Numbered from the stretch's first letter, positions 18,701 to 27,554 are shown. The stretch is DNA of 64,000 nucleotides from Deinococcus alpinitundrae (GCF_009982895.1 NZ_WXZL01000013.1:62001-126000), one strand, 5' to 3'. Notes: generated from the sequence alone by a model not told the origin. Program-made: numbers and translations.

Positions 18701-19728
18701 ACGTGGCGCTGCTCACCGGGGGCCAGGCGCTGTTCGCCCGCTTCGGAGAGCAGGCCGACCCGTACATGACCCTGGTGGGCTATTTCAACGCCCTGCGCGA
18801 GCTCGGCGGCATGAAGCGCCTGGCGGAGGACGACGTGCAGACGCGGTCGTACCGGGTCGAGATGAGCCGCATCGGTCGTCCTGGGCTCGCGCAGCGCGGC
18901 GTGCGCGAGGTCGACGAATTGACCTCGCGCGTCTCCAGCCGCGAGATCCCCCTCAAGCTTGACCGGCTCGAAGTGAAGCACAAGGCCAAATGGGGGAAGG
19001 GCGAGCCCCGCTCGGTTGACGTGGTGCTGGCGACGAACATGCTCTCGGTGGGCGTCGACGTCAACCGGCTGGGCCTGATGGTCGTCAACGGCCAGCCCAA
19101 GACCACCGCCGAATACATCCAGGCGACCAGCCGGGTAGGCCGCTCCTTCCCGGGTCTGGTCGTCACCGCCCTGGCCTGGTCGAGGCCGCGCGACCTGTCG
19201 CACTACGAGACGTTCGAGCACTACCACGCCACCTTCTACAAACACGTGGAGGCCCAGTCGGTCACGCCCTTCGCGCCCAGGGCGATGGACCGTGGCCTCA
19301 CAGGGACGCTGGTGAGTCTGCTCCGGCTCGGTGGAGCTGCGCTGAACCCCAACACGGGGGCGGCCCTGATGGACCGTCTCGGACGACCCGAGATCGTCTC
19401 GGCGAGGGCCGCCGTCCAGGGACGGTCGGGCGACGTCACGGCCAGTACGGCGGTCGCCGCCGACGCGGGCGACATGCTCTCCGAGCGCCTCGACCGCTGG
19501 GTCCACGAGGCGCTGCGCCCCGGGAGGACGCTCGGCTACGACAAGGGCGGCGGGACCGTTTCGCCCCTCCTGGCACGGCCCGGCCTGGGCGCGTGGGAAC
19601 TCTTCACCGCCCCCACCTCGATGCGTGAGGTCGAACCCGGCGTCCGTCTCGTCATGAGCCGGACGAAGGTCGAAGACGGCCCCGCCTGGCGAGCCCCTAT
19701 CGTGACCGACTCGGGAGACCGTCCATGA
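15775..19728 (+). CDS. drmA: DISARM helicase DrmA
   Basis: This 1317-residue DEXH-type helicase is a core DISARM subunit that works with DrmB on phage DNA. Visible motifs are Walker A PTGGGKTEAYLG (about 613-624), QDEFHLISG (about 868-876), and in the second lobe TNMLSVGVDV followed by QATSRVGRSFPG (about 1085-1125). A zinc-binding segment with CPWCGSP occurs between the lobes (about 742-748). The length matches known DrmA. The start was set at the ATG at 15775, preceded by AAGGGA and 22 bp after the drmMI stop; frame upstream of it is inside the methylase gene. Its end overlaps the ATG of drmB (ATGA). Confidence 0.92.
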   Translation: MTGKGKQEDTAVTSAPPPRAPGAWLVPRRGDDMCRDGQSVELSGGLEHWQDIRIGDGLLVGVEVDGEWRAETFAGVFRIRGLVGKTVLYFDTAAEVPTAPGLESLGIGTPGRAGAVERLDWTGYEAALRACTGGGFGDLPLIEDQAYLRTLLRLAFEDDLLGPAEGPDEEIPDMGVRDRYLVGKLAPRDAVPYVVSGTPEQAEAEEDELVLREGVSSDPGQEFGQTSGRRDAEEEPAELDASTNASLVPSSLGLTFCVAADATHLAVRVSWGRYERRESERHFDEKTGKPSRVWKRIPMGGEVVLPLAQEGGTAPLVPDPGWPSVVIDGRVRLSPNGHDRLVTVFLVNTQPKPDTQEDAAWLFQPELTVRDLSGKPVFRRRPPLKADGSDEEREAMEMLYRRHVEFAVGHNVSVTAQVDAENRERALEVRTRIVPASEVPVTETPVLGQGVPADLMDMRRLAGMTREALVSGLSAFADDYASWIAGQRRKAAPGASGYDVSLGDWKQVADAATERCVRVLGRLREGIRVLADDDRALDAFRFANLAMADQRVHSIWALRRRRGGTPDLAAVDADPRNRSWRAFQLAFVLLAIPSLADPTHPDRTSALEAEADLLWFPTGGGKTEAYLGVAAFAMAVRRIQGDLGGLDGSRGLTVIMRYTLRLLTLQQFQRASTLICAMEVLRKADEEKWGTWPFGIGLWVGQKSTPNTTEESHDAVKADRDGKRGTGSTPAQLTTCPWCGSPIDPKRDVAVDRDRSRTTLYCSDDLSEDPCRFAQLGEHSPGLPVVVVDEEIYRRPPSMLIATVDKFAMMAWRGAIRTLFGRVEEECPRHGLMWPDVKDCTGTHLAKGKLPGTTVREVRSLRPPDLIVQDEFHLISGPLGTMVGLYETAIDALCSWTLDGLTVRPKVIASTATVRKAAEQVNGVFLRHVTVFPPHGVDVEDNYFSVRRDVGEVPGRLYLGICAPGSSKPAMLIRIYVALLTGGQALFARFGEQADPYMTLVGYFNALRELGGMKRLAEDDVQTRSYRVEMSRIGRPGLAQRGVREVDELTSRVSSREIPLKLDRLEVKHKAKWGKGEPRSVDVVLATNMLSVGVDVNRLGLMVVNGQPKTTAEYIQATSRVGRSFPGLVVTALAWSRPRDLSHYETFEHYHATFYKHVEAQSVTPFAPRAMDRGLTGTLVSLLRLGGAALNPNTGAALMDRLGRPEIVSARAAVQGRSGDVTASTAVAADAGDMLSERLDRWVHEALRPGRTLGYDKGGGTVSPLLARPGLGAWELFTAPTSMREVEPGVRLVMSRTKVEDGPAWRAPIVTDSGDRP

Positions 19729-21575
19729 CCAAGAACACCGACAGCACCGTGGGTTCCGTGCGGCCCAGCCAGCTCCTGTGGACCTACGGCCCGGGCGCGC
19801 TGGTCGACCTTCCGAACCTCTCGGTTCTCACCATGGGACTGGGACACTGGGAACTCGGTCTGTGCGCCGAAATCGACGAGCCCCGTCTGCTGGCTGCCGT
19901 ACGCCAGGAACTCGGGGCGCAGGTGGGCAGCCTACGGCGGCCTCCGATCACGGAAGACGACGTGGACCCGCTCTCGGCCGAAGCGCTTCGGGGCGTTCCC
20001 GTTCGCCCGTTCCCGCGCTGGCTGCGGTGCGTGAAGTGCGGGTTGTTGGCCGAGTACGATTCGGGCCTGTTTGAGCTGGTCCCGGACAAGTACCGGCCCG
20101 AACGTACCCGCTTCGTCCATCCGAGCTGCCAGAAGGGAAAAGGCAAGAAGTCCGACGCGGTACCCGCCCGCTTCCTGCTGGCCTGTTCGAACGGACACCT
20201 CGACGACTTTCCCTGGCACTGGTTCGTCCATGGAGGCCCCACTACCTGCCGGGGGATACTCAGGTTCTTCGAGAGCGGGGCGTCGCTCCAGACGGAGAAC
20301 CTGTGGGTCAAGTGCGAAGGCTGTGGCACGTCGCGGTCCCTGGTCTTCGCCTTCGGCGAGGAAGGCAAGAAGACCCTCCCGGCCTGCCGGGGGCGGCATC
20401 CGCATCTCGACGCCTTCGACGACGAGCCGTGTACGCAGCGGGCCCGTCCGGTGATCCTGGGCGCGACGAACGCCTGGTTTCCCGTGACCCTGTCGGCCCT
20501 GGCGATCCCTCTCGCGGAGACTCCGGTCGCCCAGTTCGTCGAAGAAGCCTGGGAGGAGATCGAGGCAGCCGAGGACGTCGGCGAGCTGAAAGGCATCCTG
20601 AAGTCGCTCAAGCGACAGGGACGATTTCCCGACATCGACCGCTTCGAGGCCCAGGACGTCTGGGACGCCATGTGCCGCAGGCAGGCAGGCGGTGAGGAGG
20701 GCGACGGACACGTCACCGAGGAGGAGATCAAGCGGCCCGAATGGGACGTGTTGACTTCACCGACCACGGTACCCGGCGGCTGGCCGCACTTCCTCGCGGA
20801 ACGGGTCGCCGCGCCGCCGAAACACGCGGGTCTGCTCGCCTCCGTCTCGCTCGTCAAGCGCCTGCGCGAAGTCAACGCCCTGCTGGGCTTCACCAGGGTC
20901 GATTCTCCGGAGGAAGTCTTCGACGAGAGCGGGCAGGAGCGGGTGGCCGGCCTGAGTCTGCGGCCCCCGGAGTGGGTACCCGCCAACGAAGTCCACGGCG
21001 AGGGCGTGTTCGTGCGTTTCGACGAGCAGGCCGTCCGTGAATGGTCGGGCCGCCGGGCCGTCGAGCTGCGCGGCGAGCGTCTGCTCGACGGGCACCGGGG
21101 CTGGCGCGCCAGCCGAGGTCTGGACCCGGACGAGCATTGGCCCGGCGTGCGGTACGCCATGCTGCACACCCTCTCGCATCTGCTGATCCGGGAGTTCGCC
21201 CTGGAATGCGGCTACAACGCCGCGAGCATCCGCGAACGGATCTACGCCAGCGACGACGCGGCCGCCCCGATGGCGGGCATCCTGCTGTACACCGCCGCCG
21301 CCGACTCCGACGGCACCCTGGGCGGGCTGGTGGAACTCGGAAAGCCGGAGAACCTCGGGCGTATCCTCGACCAGGCGTTGCGGCGCGCCTCGGTCTGCTC
21401 GTCGGACCCGCTCTGCTCGGAGCACGATCCGGGGGCCGACCGCTCTCTCCACGCCGCCGCGTGTCACGCCTGCGGTTTCGTGGCCGAAACCTCCTGTGAG
21501 AAAGGCAACCGGTATCTGGACCGGGCGCTGCTGATTCCCACCTTCGAATGCCGCGACCCCGGCATCTTCCCCTGA
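19725..21575 (+). CDS. drmB: DISARM DUF1998 protein DrmB
   Basis: This 616-residue protein carries the DUF1998 domain in its C-terminal third: HTLSHLLIREFALECGY (about 483-499), GILLYTAAADSDGTLGGL and a Cys cluster CSSDPLCSEH...CHACGF...SCEKGNRYLD (about 560-600). It forms a complex with DrmA that recognises incoming DNA. The N-terminal part holds further Cys pairs (CVKCG near 103, CEGCG near 196), probably zinc sites. It overlaps drmA by 4 bp and is followed after a single nucleotide by drmC, so the three genes are co-translated. Length and order match the family. Confidence 0.92.
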   Translation: MTKNTDSTVGSVRPSQLLWTYGPGALVDLPNLSVLTMGLGHWELGLCAEIDEPRLLAAVRQELGAQVGSLRRPPITEDDVDPLSAEALRGVPVRPFPRWLRCVKCGLLAEYDSGLFELVPDKYRPERTRFVHPSCQKGKGKKSDAVPARFLLACSNGHLDDFPWHWFVHGGPTTCRGILRFFESGASLQTENLWVKCEGCGTSRSLVFAFGEEGKKTLPACRGRHPHLDAFDDEPCTQRARPVILGATNAWFPVTLSALAIPLAETPVAQFVEEAWEEIEAAEDVGELKGILKSLKRQGRFPDIDRFEAQDVWDAMCRRQAGGEEGDGHVTEEEIKRPEWDVLTSPTTVPGGWPHFLAERVAAPPKHAGLLASVSLVKRLREVNALLGFTRVDSPEEVFDESGQERVAGLSLRPPEWVPANEVHGEGVFVRFDEQAVREWSGRRAVELRGERLLDGHRGWRASRGLDPDEHWPGVRYAMLHTLSHLLIREFALECGYNAASIRERIYASDDAAAPMAGILLYTAAADSDGTLGGLVELGKPENLGRILDQALRRASVCSSDPLCSEHDPGADRSLHAAACHACGFVAETSCEKGNRYLDRALLIPTFECRDPGIFP

Positions 21576-21576
21576 G

Positions 21577-22323
21577 ATGGACCGGGCGCTCCTCTGGCGG
21601 GCGGTGGCCGACGTCGTCCGCGGACTTCCGGCGCTCCACGTCGAACGCCTTGCCCGCTCGGTCGAGGACGCCCCCGCTCCGAAAGCCTTAGCGACAGGGG
21701 GACATGGTGTCCTGACGGACCTGGACCGGGCGTGGCGGGCCTGTCCCGTTTCCGGTGATGTCCTGGCGGGAGCGCTCCGGGGGGCCGCCGCCACGGTCGC
21801 CGACTTACGGGCACGCGAATCGGCGGAACTCGTGTGGACCGGCCCGACCACCTCGGCGGTACCGGTCAGGCAGACCGACACCGTGCTCGTGCAACTCTTG
21901 GGCGAGGCCGCGCGCGAGATCCTGGTCGTGAGCTTCGTCGCCCATGCCGTGCCGAGCGTGGTGGACGCCCTGAACGCGGCGGTGCTGCGCGGCGTCGAGA
22001 TCACGGTCGTCCTGGAGCGCTCGGCGGCCACCGGCGGACGGGTCAACGGCGACTCCGTGGAACGCATCCGCCGTGCGGTCCCGTCTGCACGCCCCCACGT
22101 CTGGGCCGACGAGCCGGACGGGAGCGGGTTCCGGGGCGCGGTGCACGCGAAGTGTGTCGTGGTCGACGGGGTCTCGTGCCTGATCACGAGCGCGAACCTG
22201 ACGTCCGCCGCCCTGGGTCGGAACATGGAACTCGGCGTCCTGCTGCGCGGTGGACGCCTTCCCAAGCGCTTGGCCGATCACTTCCGCGCCCTGATCGAGA
22301 GGCGGGTACTCGAGCCGGGCTGA
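21577..22323 (+). CDS. drmC: DISARM phospholipase D-like protein DrmC
   Basis: This 248-residue protein has one PLD HKD motif, HAKCVVVDG followed by SANLTSAALGRNME (about 189-215). Single-motif PLD proteins form the active site as dimers and in this family may act as nucleases. DrmC is part of the conserved DISARM core, though it has been reported as dispensable for defence in some systems. The ATG lies one nucleotide after the drmB stop. It is the last gene of the operon; the following 440 bp contain only decayed sequence. Confidence 0.9.
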   Translation: MDRALLWRAVADVVRGLPALHVERLARSVEDAPAPKALATGGHGVLTDLDRAWRACPVSGDVLAGALRGAAATVADLRARESAELVWTGPTTSAVPVRQTDTVLVQLLGEAAREILVVSFVAHAVPSVVDALNAAVLRGVEITVVLERSAATGGRVNGDSVERIRRAVPSARPHVWADEPDGSGFRGAVHAKCVVVDGVSCLITSANLTSAALGRNMELGVLLRGGRLPKRLADHFRALIERRVLEPG

Positions 22324-22762
22324 AATCGACTCGAAAATACTTTAGGCCAGGCGGTATCAATCAGTATTTTCTGCTGCAACACTCCAAGGACGCGGACGGC
22401 ATCTGATTATCGGGGAGTACCGGCACCGTGACGGTCGGCAGGTCAGGGTACAGCGTGGCTGGAGAGATCTCCCCGAAGGTGCTGGGGCCGCTGTAGATCG
22501 TTACCGGCGGCTCTGCCCCGATTGCGTCCTCCAGGCAGTGGAGCGTCTTCGAGCGTGCGGGTGTAGCGGCTATCGAAGCAAGATGACAGGGCATCGCAGC
22601 GGCGACAGGGCCCGAATGTGCTCGACTGACTGATACAGGTCATGCTAGACGACCGTGGGCGACATGCCGGTGGCCTGGAGGCGGTGTAGGTCCGAATCGG
22701 TAAGTCAGGCCTGCACGTCCGTGCCGAAGCAGAGACGCAGGTGGGCACGTCGTCGTCGGAAT
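22324..22762. other. Non-coding or decayed stretch after DISARM
   Basis: I see no intact gene here. On the minus strand around 22590-22750 a frame reading LTDSDLHRLQATGMSP continues across an in-frame stop, so it looks like gene debris of unknown origin. Base composition is lower in GC than the DISARM operon. Confidence 0.4.
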
Positions 22763-23089
22763 CTAGGCCGACCCATTCTCCAGTCGTCCCTGCTTCACGA
22801 ACATGTAAAAGAGTTCATCCCCATCGGGGTCCATGATGCCTACCCAGAAGTCCTCCGAATTCCTGGGGAAATCGGCCTCCCCATCGGTGATACCGACCTG
22901 GTGGCCATCCGTTCCTGGCAGCTCGGCTATGAGCATCATGCAGCCGCCTCCAGTGTCCCAGCCCTGGAACGTCAACCCGTTTAACGTCTGCAGCCAGCCG
23001 GAAAGGCCCAGAGACATCAGGGTCGCGTCGAGGGGCGTAGGGTTTATTCTGTATGACTCCTCGACAATATCGTGGACGATGGCATTCAT
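22763..23089 (-). CDS. Small hypothetical protein, paralogue of the 25125 gene
   Basis: This 108-residue soluble protein belongs to no family I recognise. Its C-terminal half (LTFQGWDTGGGCMM, then AELPG, TDGEAD, DFWVGIMDPDGDE) aligns with that of the protein at 25125-25442 (LEFWDWGLVGGCTM, ATLPD, TDGAVD, WFWLRIVDSDGEE). The shared pattern L-F--W---GGC-M--A-LP----TDG--D----FW--I-D-DG-E indicates a common ancestor. It may be an immunity-type protein of a polymorphic toxin system, but that is a guess from size and context. Both paralogues flank the ABC exporter gene and point outward. Confidence 0.6.
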   Translation of the reverse strand: MNAIVHDIVEESYRINPTPLDATLMSLGLSGWLQTLNGLTFQGWDTGGGCMMLIAELPGTDGHQVGITDGEADFPRNSEDFWVGIMDPDGDELFYMFVKQGRLENGSA

Positions 23090-23337
23090 GGTCGGAGTCT
23101 ACGAGAATTCCTGTCCGTCGTCTCGCTCCGTCACAGTAGGATATAGCGCCGATGGACAGCGGAATCGAAACTGTATCGACTGAGATGTTCGTCTGGGTTT
23201 CTGTTCTGAAGCACTTTTCGCGCATCCGCTCTCAGATGCGTTGGATGTTCTGCGCGAAGCAGGCCTATTGATCTAACCACATGATGGTTTACCCTGAGAA
23301 GGCGTCAATCAAATACGGAAGGGCGCACCACAACCCT

Positions 23338-25074
23338 TCAGAACATGTCATGAACGGACATCTGCGCGTCGTGCAGTTGCCGGTATCGGCCTCCCTGACG
23401 GAGTAGCGCCTCATGTGTCCCCTGCTCCGCGACTCCAAACTCGTCCACTACGACGATTCGGTCTGCATTCCGGACTGTGGCCAGCCGGTGTGCGATCACC
23501 AGTGTCGTCCGGCCTTCAGCGAGCTGGTTCAGGGAGGCCTGGATAGCGCGCTCCGTTGCGGTGTCGAGGGCAGAGGTGGCTTCGTCCAGAATCAGGATCG
23601 GAGGGTTCTTCAAAAACATCCGGGCGATGGCGAGACGCTGCTTCTGCCCCCCGGACAGCTTGACCCCTCGCTCGCCGATGACCGTGTCCAGGCCATGCGG
23701 GAGCGCGGCAATCACATCGTCCAGGCGGGCCCGGTGCGCTGCCTCAAGGATTTCCGCTTCGCCGGCCGTCAGGCAGCCGTAGGCGATGTTTTCGCGCATC
23801 GTCCCGCCGAACAGGAACACGTCTTGCTGGACGATACCGATCTGTCCGCGAAGCGACGACAGCGTTAAATCACGGACGTCGTGACCGTCCACGGTGATGC
23901 GGCCACCCGTCGTCTCATAGAAGCGTGGCAGAAGTGAGCACAGGGTGGTCTTGCCGGCCCCGGACGGCCCAACGAAGGCGACCGTCTCTCCTGCACGGAC
24001 GGCCAGATCAATGTCGTGCAACACCCGGCGGCCCGCGCCGTACCCAAACGACACGCCCTCGTAGCGAATATCACCTCGCAGCACGGGTGCCGTACGGGCG
24101 CCCGCCGCGTCCCGGATGTCCGGCACCGTGTCGAGGAGTTCAATGTATCGGCGGAAGCCAGCCACCCCTTTGGGGTAGGTCTCGATCACCGAGTTGATCT
24201 TCTCGATGGGGCGAAAGAAGACGTTCACCAGCAGCAGAAAGCCTACGAACCCGCCGGCGGTGAGGCCGCCTTGCAACACGAAGTACGCGCCGGCGATCAT
24301 CACGGTCATCTGGGTCAGACGCATACTCAGGTAGCTCAAGGAGGTCGTCGCTGCGATCAGGCGGTAAGCTTCCAGCTTCCTGCGGCGGTACTGGTGGTTA
24401 TCTCGCGCGAACAGGCCTCGTTCGTGCTCCTCGTTCGCAAACGCCTGCACCACCCGGATGCCGCCGACGTTCTCCTCGATGCGCACATTGAAGTTTCCCA
24501 CCGAGTCGTACAGTGCCCGCCAAGTCTGGGTCATGCGGTTCCCGTAGCGACTCGTCAGCCACAACACCAACGGCACGATGACCGCCGTGATCAGCGCGAG
24601 CCGGGGGTGGACGCTGAACATCAGGGCGAATGCTCCTAACAGCGTCATCGCCGCGATCACCATATCCTCCGGACCGTGGTGAGCCACCTCACCGATCTCT
24701 TCCAAGTCCTTCGTCAGGCGTGCGACCAGCGCCCCGGTCTTGACATTGTCGAAGTAGCTGAACGACAGCTTCTGGAGGTGATCGAAGGCCTTGCGGCGCA
24801 TCTCGGTCTCGATATTGATGCCCAGCATGTGCCCCCAGTAGGTCACCACGGCCATCAATCCGGTGTTCAGCACGTAGATGCTCAGCAGGCCCACCCCTGC
24901 GGCAGCGATCGTTCCCCACTGCCCGGTCGGGAGCAACCGGTCGACGAATGCCTGCACCGCCAGAGGAAACGCCAGCTCCAACACGCCCGACACCACGGCG
25001 CTGCCGAAGTCCAGCAGGAACAGCCGCCTGTAAGGAGCGTAATAGCTGAAAAAGCGCGAGAGCAGCGGATTCAA
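23338..25074 (-). CDS. ABC transporter, fused permease and ATP-binding protein (exporter)
   Basis: This 578-residue half-transporter has an N-terminal ABC type-1 membrane domain with about six TM helices (residues 15-310) and a C-terminal nucleotide-binding domain (about 335-570). ATPase motifs are intact: Walker A GPSGAGKTT (about 365), Q-loop, signature LSGGQKQR (about 468), Walker B ILILDEATSALD (about 489) and H-loop AHRL. It would act as a homodimeric lipid, drug or peptide exporter of the MsbA/YfiB type; the substrate is not evident. The start appears to be TTG at 25074 with GAGG 7 bp upstream; no in-frame ATG fits. It sits between two copies of a small paralogous protein, unrelated in sequence to the DISARM operon. 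Confidence 0.88.
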   Translation of the reverse strand: MNPLLSRFFSYYAPYRRLFLLDFGSAVVSGVLELAFPLAVQAFVDRLLPTGQWGTIAAAGVGLLSIYVLNTGLMAVVTYWGHMLGINIETEMRRKAFDHLQKLSFSYFDNVKTGALVARLTKDLEEIGEVAHHGPEDMVIAAMTLLGAFALMFSVHPRLALITAVIVPLVLWLTSRYGNRMTQTWRALYDSVGNFNVRIEENVGGIRVVQAFANEEHERGLFARDNHQYRRRKLEAYRLIAATTSLSYLSMRLTQMTVMIAGAYFVLQGGLTAGGFVGFLLLVNVFFRPIEKINSVIETYPKGVAGFRRYIELLDTVPDIRDAAGARTAPVLRGDIRYEGVSFGYGAGRRVLHDIDLAVRAGETVAFVGPSGAGKTTLCSLLPRFYETTGGRITVDGHDVRDLTLSSLRGQIGIVQQDVFLFGGTMRENIAYGCLTAGEAEILEAAHRARLDDVIAALPHGLDTVIGERGVKLSGGQKQRLAIARMFLKNPPILILDEATSALDTATERAIQASLNQLAEGRTTLVIAHRLATVRNADRIVVVDEFGVAEQGTHEALLRQGGRYRQLHDAQMSVHDMF

Positions 25075-25124
25075 AAGGCGGGCCTCATCGCCGTTCAGCG
25101 TAGCGTGTCGTTCTGTGGTCCGAT

Positions 25125-25442
25125 ATGTGCCACTTGGCGTATGGCGTCTGCTCGTATGTGATTTTCACCATCTTGGAACCGGGGGCATACAGTCTCGAGA
25201 GAGTCCGTTTGGACGTCAAGGCGCGGCGGCTCGGTGCAGCGGACGGGGAGACCTCGACACGCGGGCTGGAGTTTTGGGACTGGGGCTTGGTTGGCGGCTG
25301 CACAATGACGGTCGCGACGTTACCGGACGATGACATGTTGCAGCTCACTGACGGCGCGGTGGACCTGCTCAGCAACGCCGCCTGGTTCTGGCTCAGAATC
25401 GTCGACTCGGACGGCGAAGAGCCGCTGTCCGTCACCGGGTAG
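25125..25442 (+). CDS. Small hypothetical protein, paralogue of the 22763 gene
   Basis: This frame encodes about 105 residues. The C-terminal half is clearly related to the protein at 22763-23089 (shared GGC-M, LP, TDG, FW and D-DG-E positions). The N-terminus is uncertain: ATG at 25125 gives the longest form, but a later GTG near 25158 is possible. It is divergent from the ABC transporter with about 50 bp between their starts, so one intergenic region could drive both. Function unknown. Confidence 0.55.
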   Translation: MCHLAYGVCSYVIFTILEPGAYSLERVRLDVKARRLGAADGETSTRGLEFWDWGLVGGCTMTVATLPDDDMLQLTDGAVDLLSNAAWFWLRIVDSDGEEPLSVTG

Positions 25443-25471
25443 GCGGAGCCGCCATCCACCGCCTCAAGACC

Positions 25472-25876
25472 TCATGGTTTCAGCGCACCGGCGACCTTGT
25501 CCACGACCGAGTCCTTCTCCTTCTTGATTTCCTTCTCCCAGACCCTGACGACGCGCCAGCCGAGCGCTTCCAGGTCTTCGACGTTCCGGGCGTCCCGTTC
25601 AATGTTCCGTTCGATCTTGGCTCTCCAGAAGGGCTGCAACTTCTCCTTCCAGGTGTCGAAGTCGCGCCCGTGCCAGAAGTCGCCGTCCACGAACACGGCC
25701 AGTTTGGCCTTGACGAAGACGATGTCCGGTGACCCTGGTAGGCCCTTCACGTTCTTCCTGAACCGCAGGCCACGGCGATGTAGTGCCGAGCGCAGCGCGA
25801 GCTCGGGCGCGGTGTCCTTCTGGCGCACGCGACCCATCAGGGCGCTGCGCTGTTCCTTGGTCAAGCGGTCGGCCAC
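25472..25876 (-). CDS. vsr: Very short patch repair endonuclease
   Basis: This 134-residue protein is a Vsr endonuclease, which nicks next to T:G mismatches formed when 5-methylcytosine deaminates. The family pattern is clear: N-terminal RSALMGRVRQKDTAPE, then LRFRKNVKGLPGSPDIVF with the catalytic Asp, AVFVDGDFWHG and ALGWRVVRVWEKEI. The length is normal for the family. It is divergent from the C5-methyltransferase gene with 98 bp between them, the usual vsr/dcm association, which suggests it repairs lesions made by that enzyme's methylation. Confidence 0.93.
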   Translation of the reverse strand: MADRLTKEQRSALMGRVRQKDTAPELALRSALHRRGLRFRKNVKGLPGSPDIVFVKAKLAVFVDGDFWHGRDFDTWKEKLQPFWRAKIERNIERDARNVEDLEALGWRVVRVWEKEIKKEKDSVVDKVAGALKP

Positions 25877-25974
25877 GGCGACACGTTACCCCGTCCGGCC
25901 CGCCCGCTCGGTAGCGGATGTCGCTCGGCAGCACCCTGAGCGGTCGCCGATGCTTTATATTCCGTTGAACCGCG

Positions 25975-27117
25975 ATGACCCTCCTTCCCTTCTTCCGACA
26001 CGAAACCGATCGCCCGGTCGTCGCCGTCGACCTCTTCTGCGGCGTCGGCGGACTGACCCACGGCCTCCGCCAGGAAGGCGTCAAGGTCGTGGCCGGCTAC
26101 GACCTCGAGCGGGACTGCAAGTACGCCTACGAAGCCAACAATCCCGGAGCGACTTTCTTCGAGCGCGACATCTGCGATCTCGGGGCCGACGAGCTGGCGG
26201 CGCACTACCCTCCCGACGCCGTCCGCGTTCTGGTCGGCTGCGCGCCGTGCCAGCCTTACTCCTCGGCGGCGGCGAAGACGAAGCAGGGGATGGCGGCCGA
26301 GGCGCTGGAAGCGGAATGGCGGCCCCTGCGTAAGTTCCTCGAACTGATCCTCGAACTCAGGCCCGACGTGGTCAGCATGGAGAACGTGGTCCGGCTGGCG
26401 ACCCCCGGCAAGTTCCCGGTCTACGCCGAGTTCAAGGAGGCCCTGATCGCTGCCGGATACGGCGTAGACGAGTACCGGGTCTACGGTCCCGACTACGCCA
26501 TCCCGCAGGCCCGCAGACGGTTGGTCCTGTTCGCCTCGCTCACCGGACGGGTGGACCTGCCGCCGAAGACCTGCGCGAAGGACGCCTACCCGACGGTGGG
26601 GGAGGCCCTGGCCGGACTCCGGCCACTGGAAGCCGGCGGCGTGGACCCGGAAGATCCGATGCACCGCGCTTTCAAGCTGGGCGAGCTGAACTTGGAGCGG
26701 GCGAGGACTTCCAAGCCTGGAGGGACGTGGTCCGACTGGCCGGAGGAGCTGCGGCTGGCCTGCCACAGGAAGTCGACGGGAGCCACCTACGGTTCGGTGT
26801 ACGGGCGGATGGACGCGGGGGCACCTTCGCCCACGATGACGACGCAGTATTACAACATCGGTACGGGCCGTTTCGTGCACCCGACCCAGGACCGGGGCCT
26901 GAGTCTGCGCGAGGGCGCGATCCTCCAGACCTTCCCGCCCGAGTATCGTTTCGTCGCCCCAGGGGGCGAGATCGGGTTCAAGCGCCAGGGACGCCAGATC
27001 GGCAACGCCGTGCCCCCCATGCTGGGCCGGGTCATCGGGCGCTCGATCCTCGCCCACCTGGGCCGCGCCGAGATCGCCGGTCCGTTCGCCGTACGAGACG
27101 GGGTTCTCCCAACGTAA
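25975..27117 (+). CDS. DNA (cytosine-5) methyltransferase
   Basis: This 380-residue enzyme methylates cytosine C5 in DNA. Motif I is DLFCGVGGLTHGL (about 19-31), motif IV GCAPCQPYSS with the catalytic Cys (about 89), motif VI MENV (about 132), motif VIII QARRRLVLF (about 179) and motif X GRQIGNAVPP (about 339). The target domain sits between VIII and X. It is intact and neighbours vsr; an HNH endonuclease and a decayed paralogue of this methyltransferase lie downstream on the other strand. It could therefore be the protecting enzyme for that endonuclease. Class 2 DISARM also uses a C5 methylase, but the DISARM here has its own adenine methylase, so I treat this as a separate restriction-modification locus. 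Confidence 0.9.
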   Translation: MTLLPFFRHETDRPVVAVDLFCGVGGLTHGLRQEGVKVVAGYDLERDCKYAYEANNPGATFFERDICDLGADELAAHYPPDAVRVLVGCAPCQPYSSAAAKTKQGMAAEALEAEWRPLRKFLELILELRPDVVSMENVVRLATPGKFPVYAEFKEALIAAGYGVDEYRVYGPDYAIPQARRRLVLFASLTGRVDLPPKTCAKDAYPTVGEALAGLRPLEAGGVDPEDPMHRAFKLGELNLERARTSKPGGTWSDWPEELRLACHRKSTGATYGSVYGRMDAGAPSPTMTTQYYNIGTGRFVHPTQDRGLSLREGAILQTFPPEYRFVAPGGEIGFKRQGRQIGNAVPPMLGRVIGRSILAHLGRAEIAGPFAVRDGVLPT

Positions 27118-27554
27118 CATCCGACTCCTCGCAGGAGGCTTCTGGTCGACGGATGTTGGCCGGTCGCGCTCCCTTCGACGTCGGTTCTCGGAAATCGCAT
27201 TGATACGGCATCAAGTGGAGTGCCTACGCGTCGACGATGAGGACAAGGCTGGACGTGACCACTCGGAGCCTATCCAGAGGGTTTTTCGGAGGAGGGTGCC
27301 GTCCGACCTTCTGTCTCAGTCGAGCTCGGCTTGAGCAACTGCCGTGTCCTCGTCGCTGTTCACCCTGGTGCTCAGTCTGGCCGAACTCGGGAGAGCATGG
27401 CACCGCCCATCGGATCTGGCCTCTCCCTCAAGGTACTCTAGTCTGGACCGCGTCAATCGTCAGTTTCACCCCCCGCGTCCTGTACCCGGCAACAACTCGA
27501 CGGCCTCGACGAGCGGAGCTCACACACCTTCTGCAGGCGCTGTACGTTCCCCGA
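27118..27554. other. Non-coding stretch after the methyltransferase
   Basis: I find no gene with coding character. The first ~85 bp (to about 27200) are homologous to 41331-41430, so they belong to the segment that was duplicated together with the methyltransferase 3' end. Confidence 0.4.

Noticed and set aside
16423..19506. About 1000-codon open frame antisense to drmA
   Set aside because: Shadow of a high-GC gene; drmA has intact helicase motifs on the other strand.
25975..27117. The C5-methyltransferase as DISARM component drmMII
   Set aside because: drmMII belongs to class 2 with drmE; here the operon has drmD and an adenine methylase, and the C5 enzyme is paired with vsr and separated by an ABC transporter locus.
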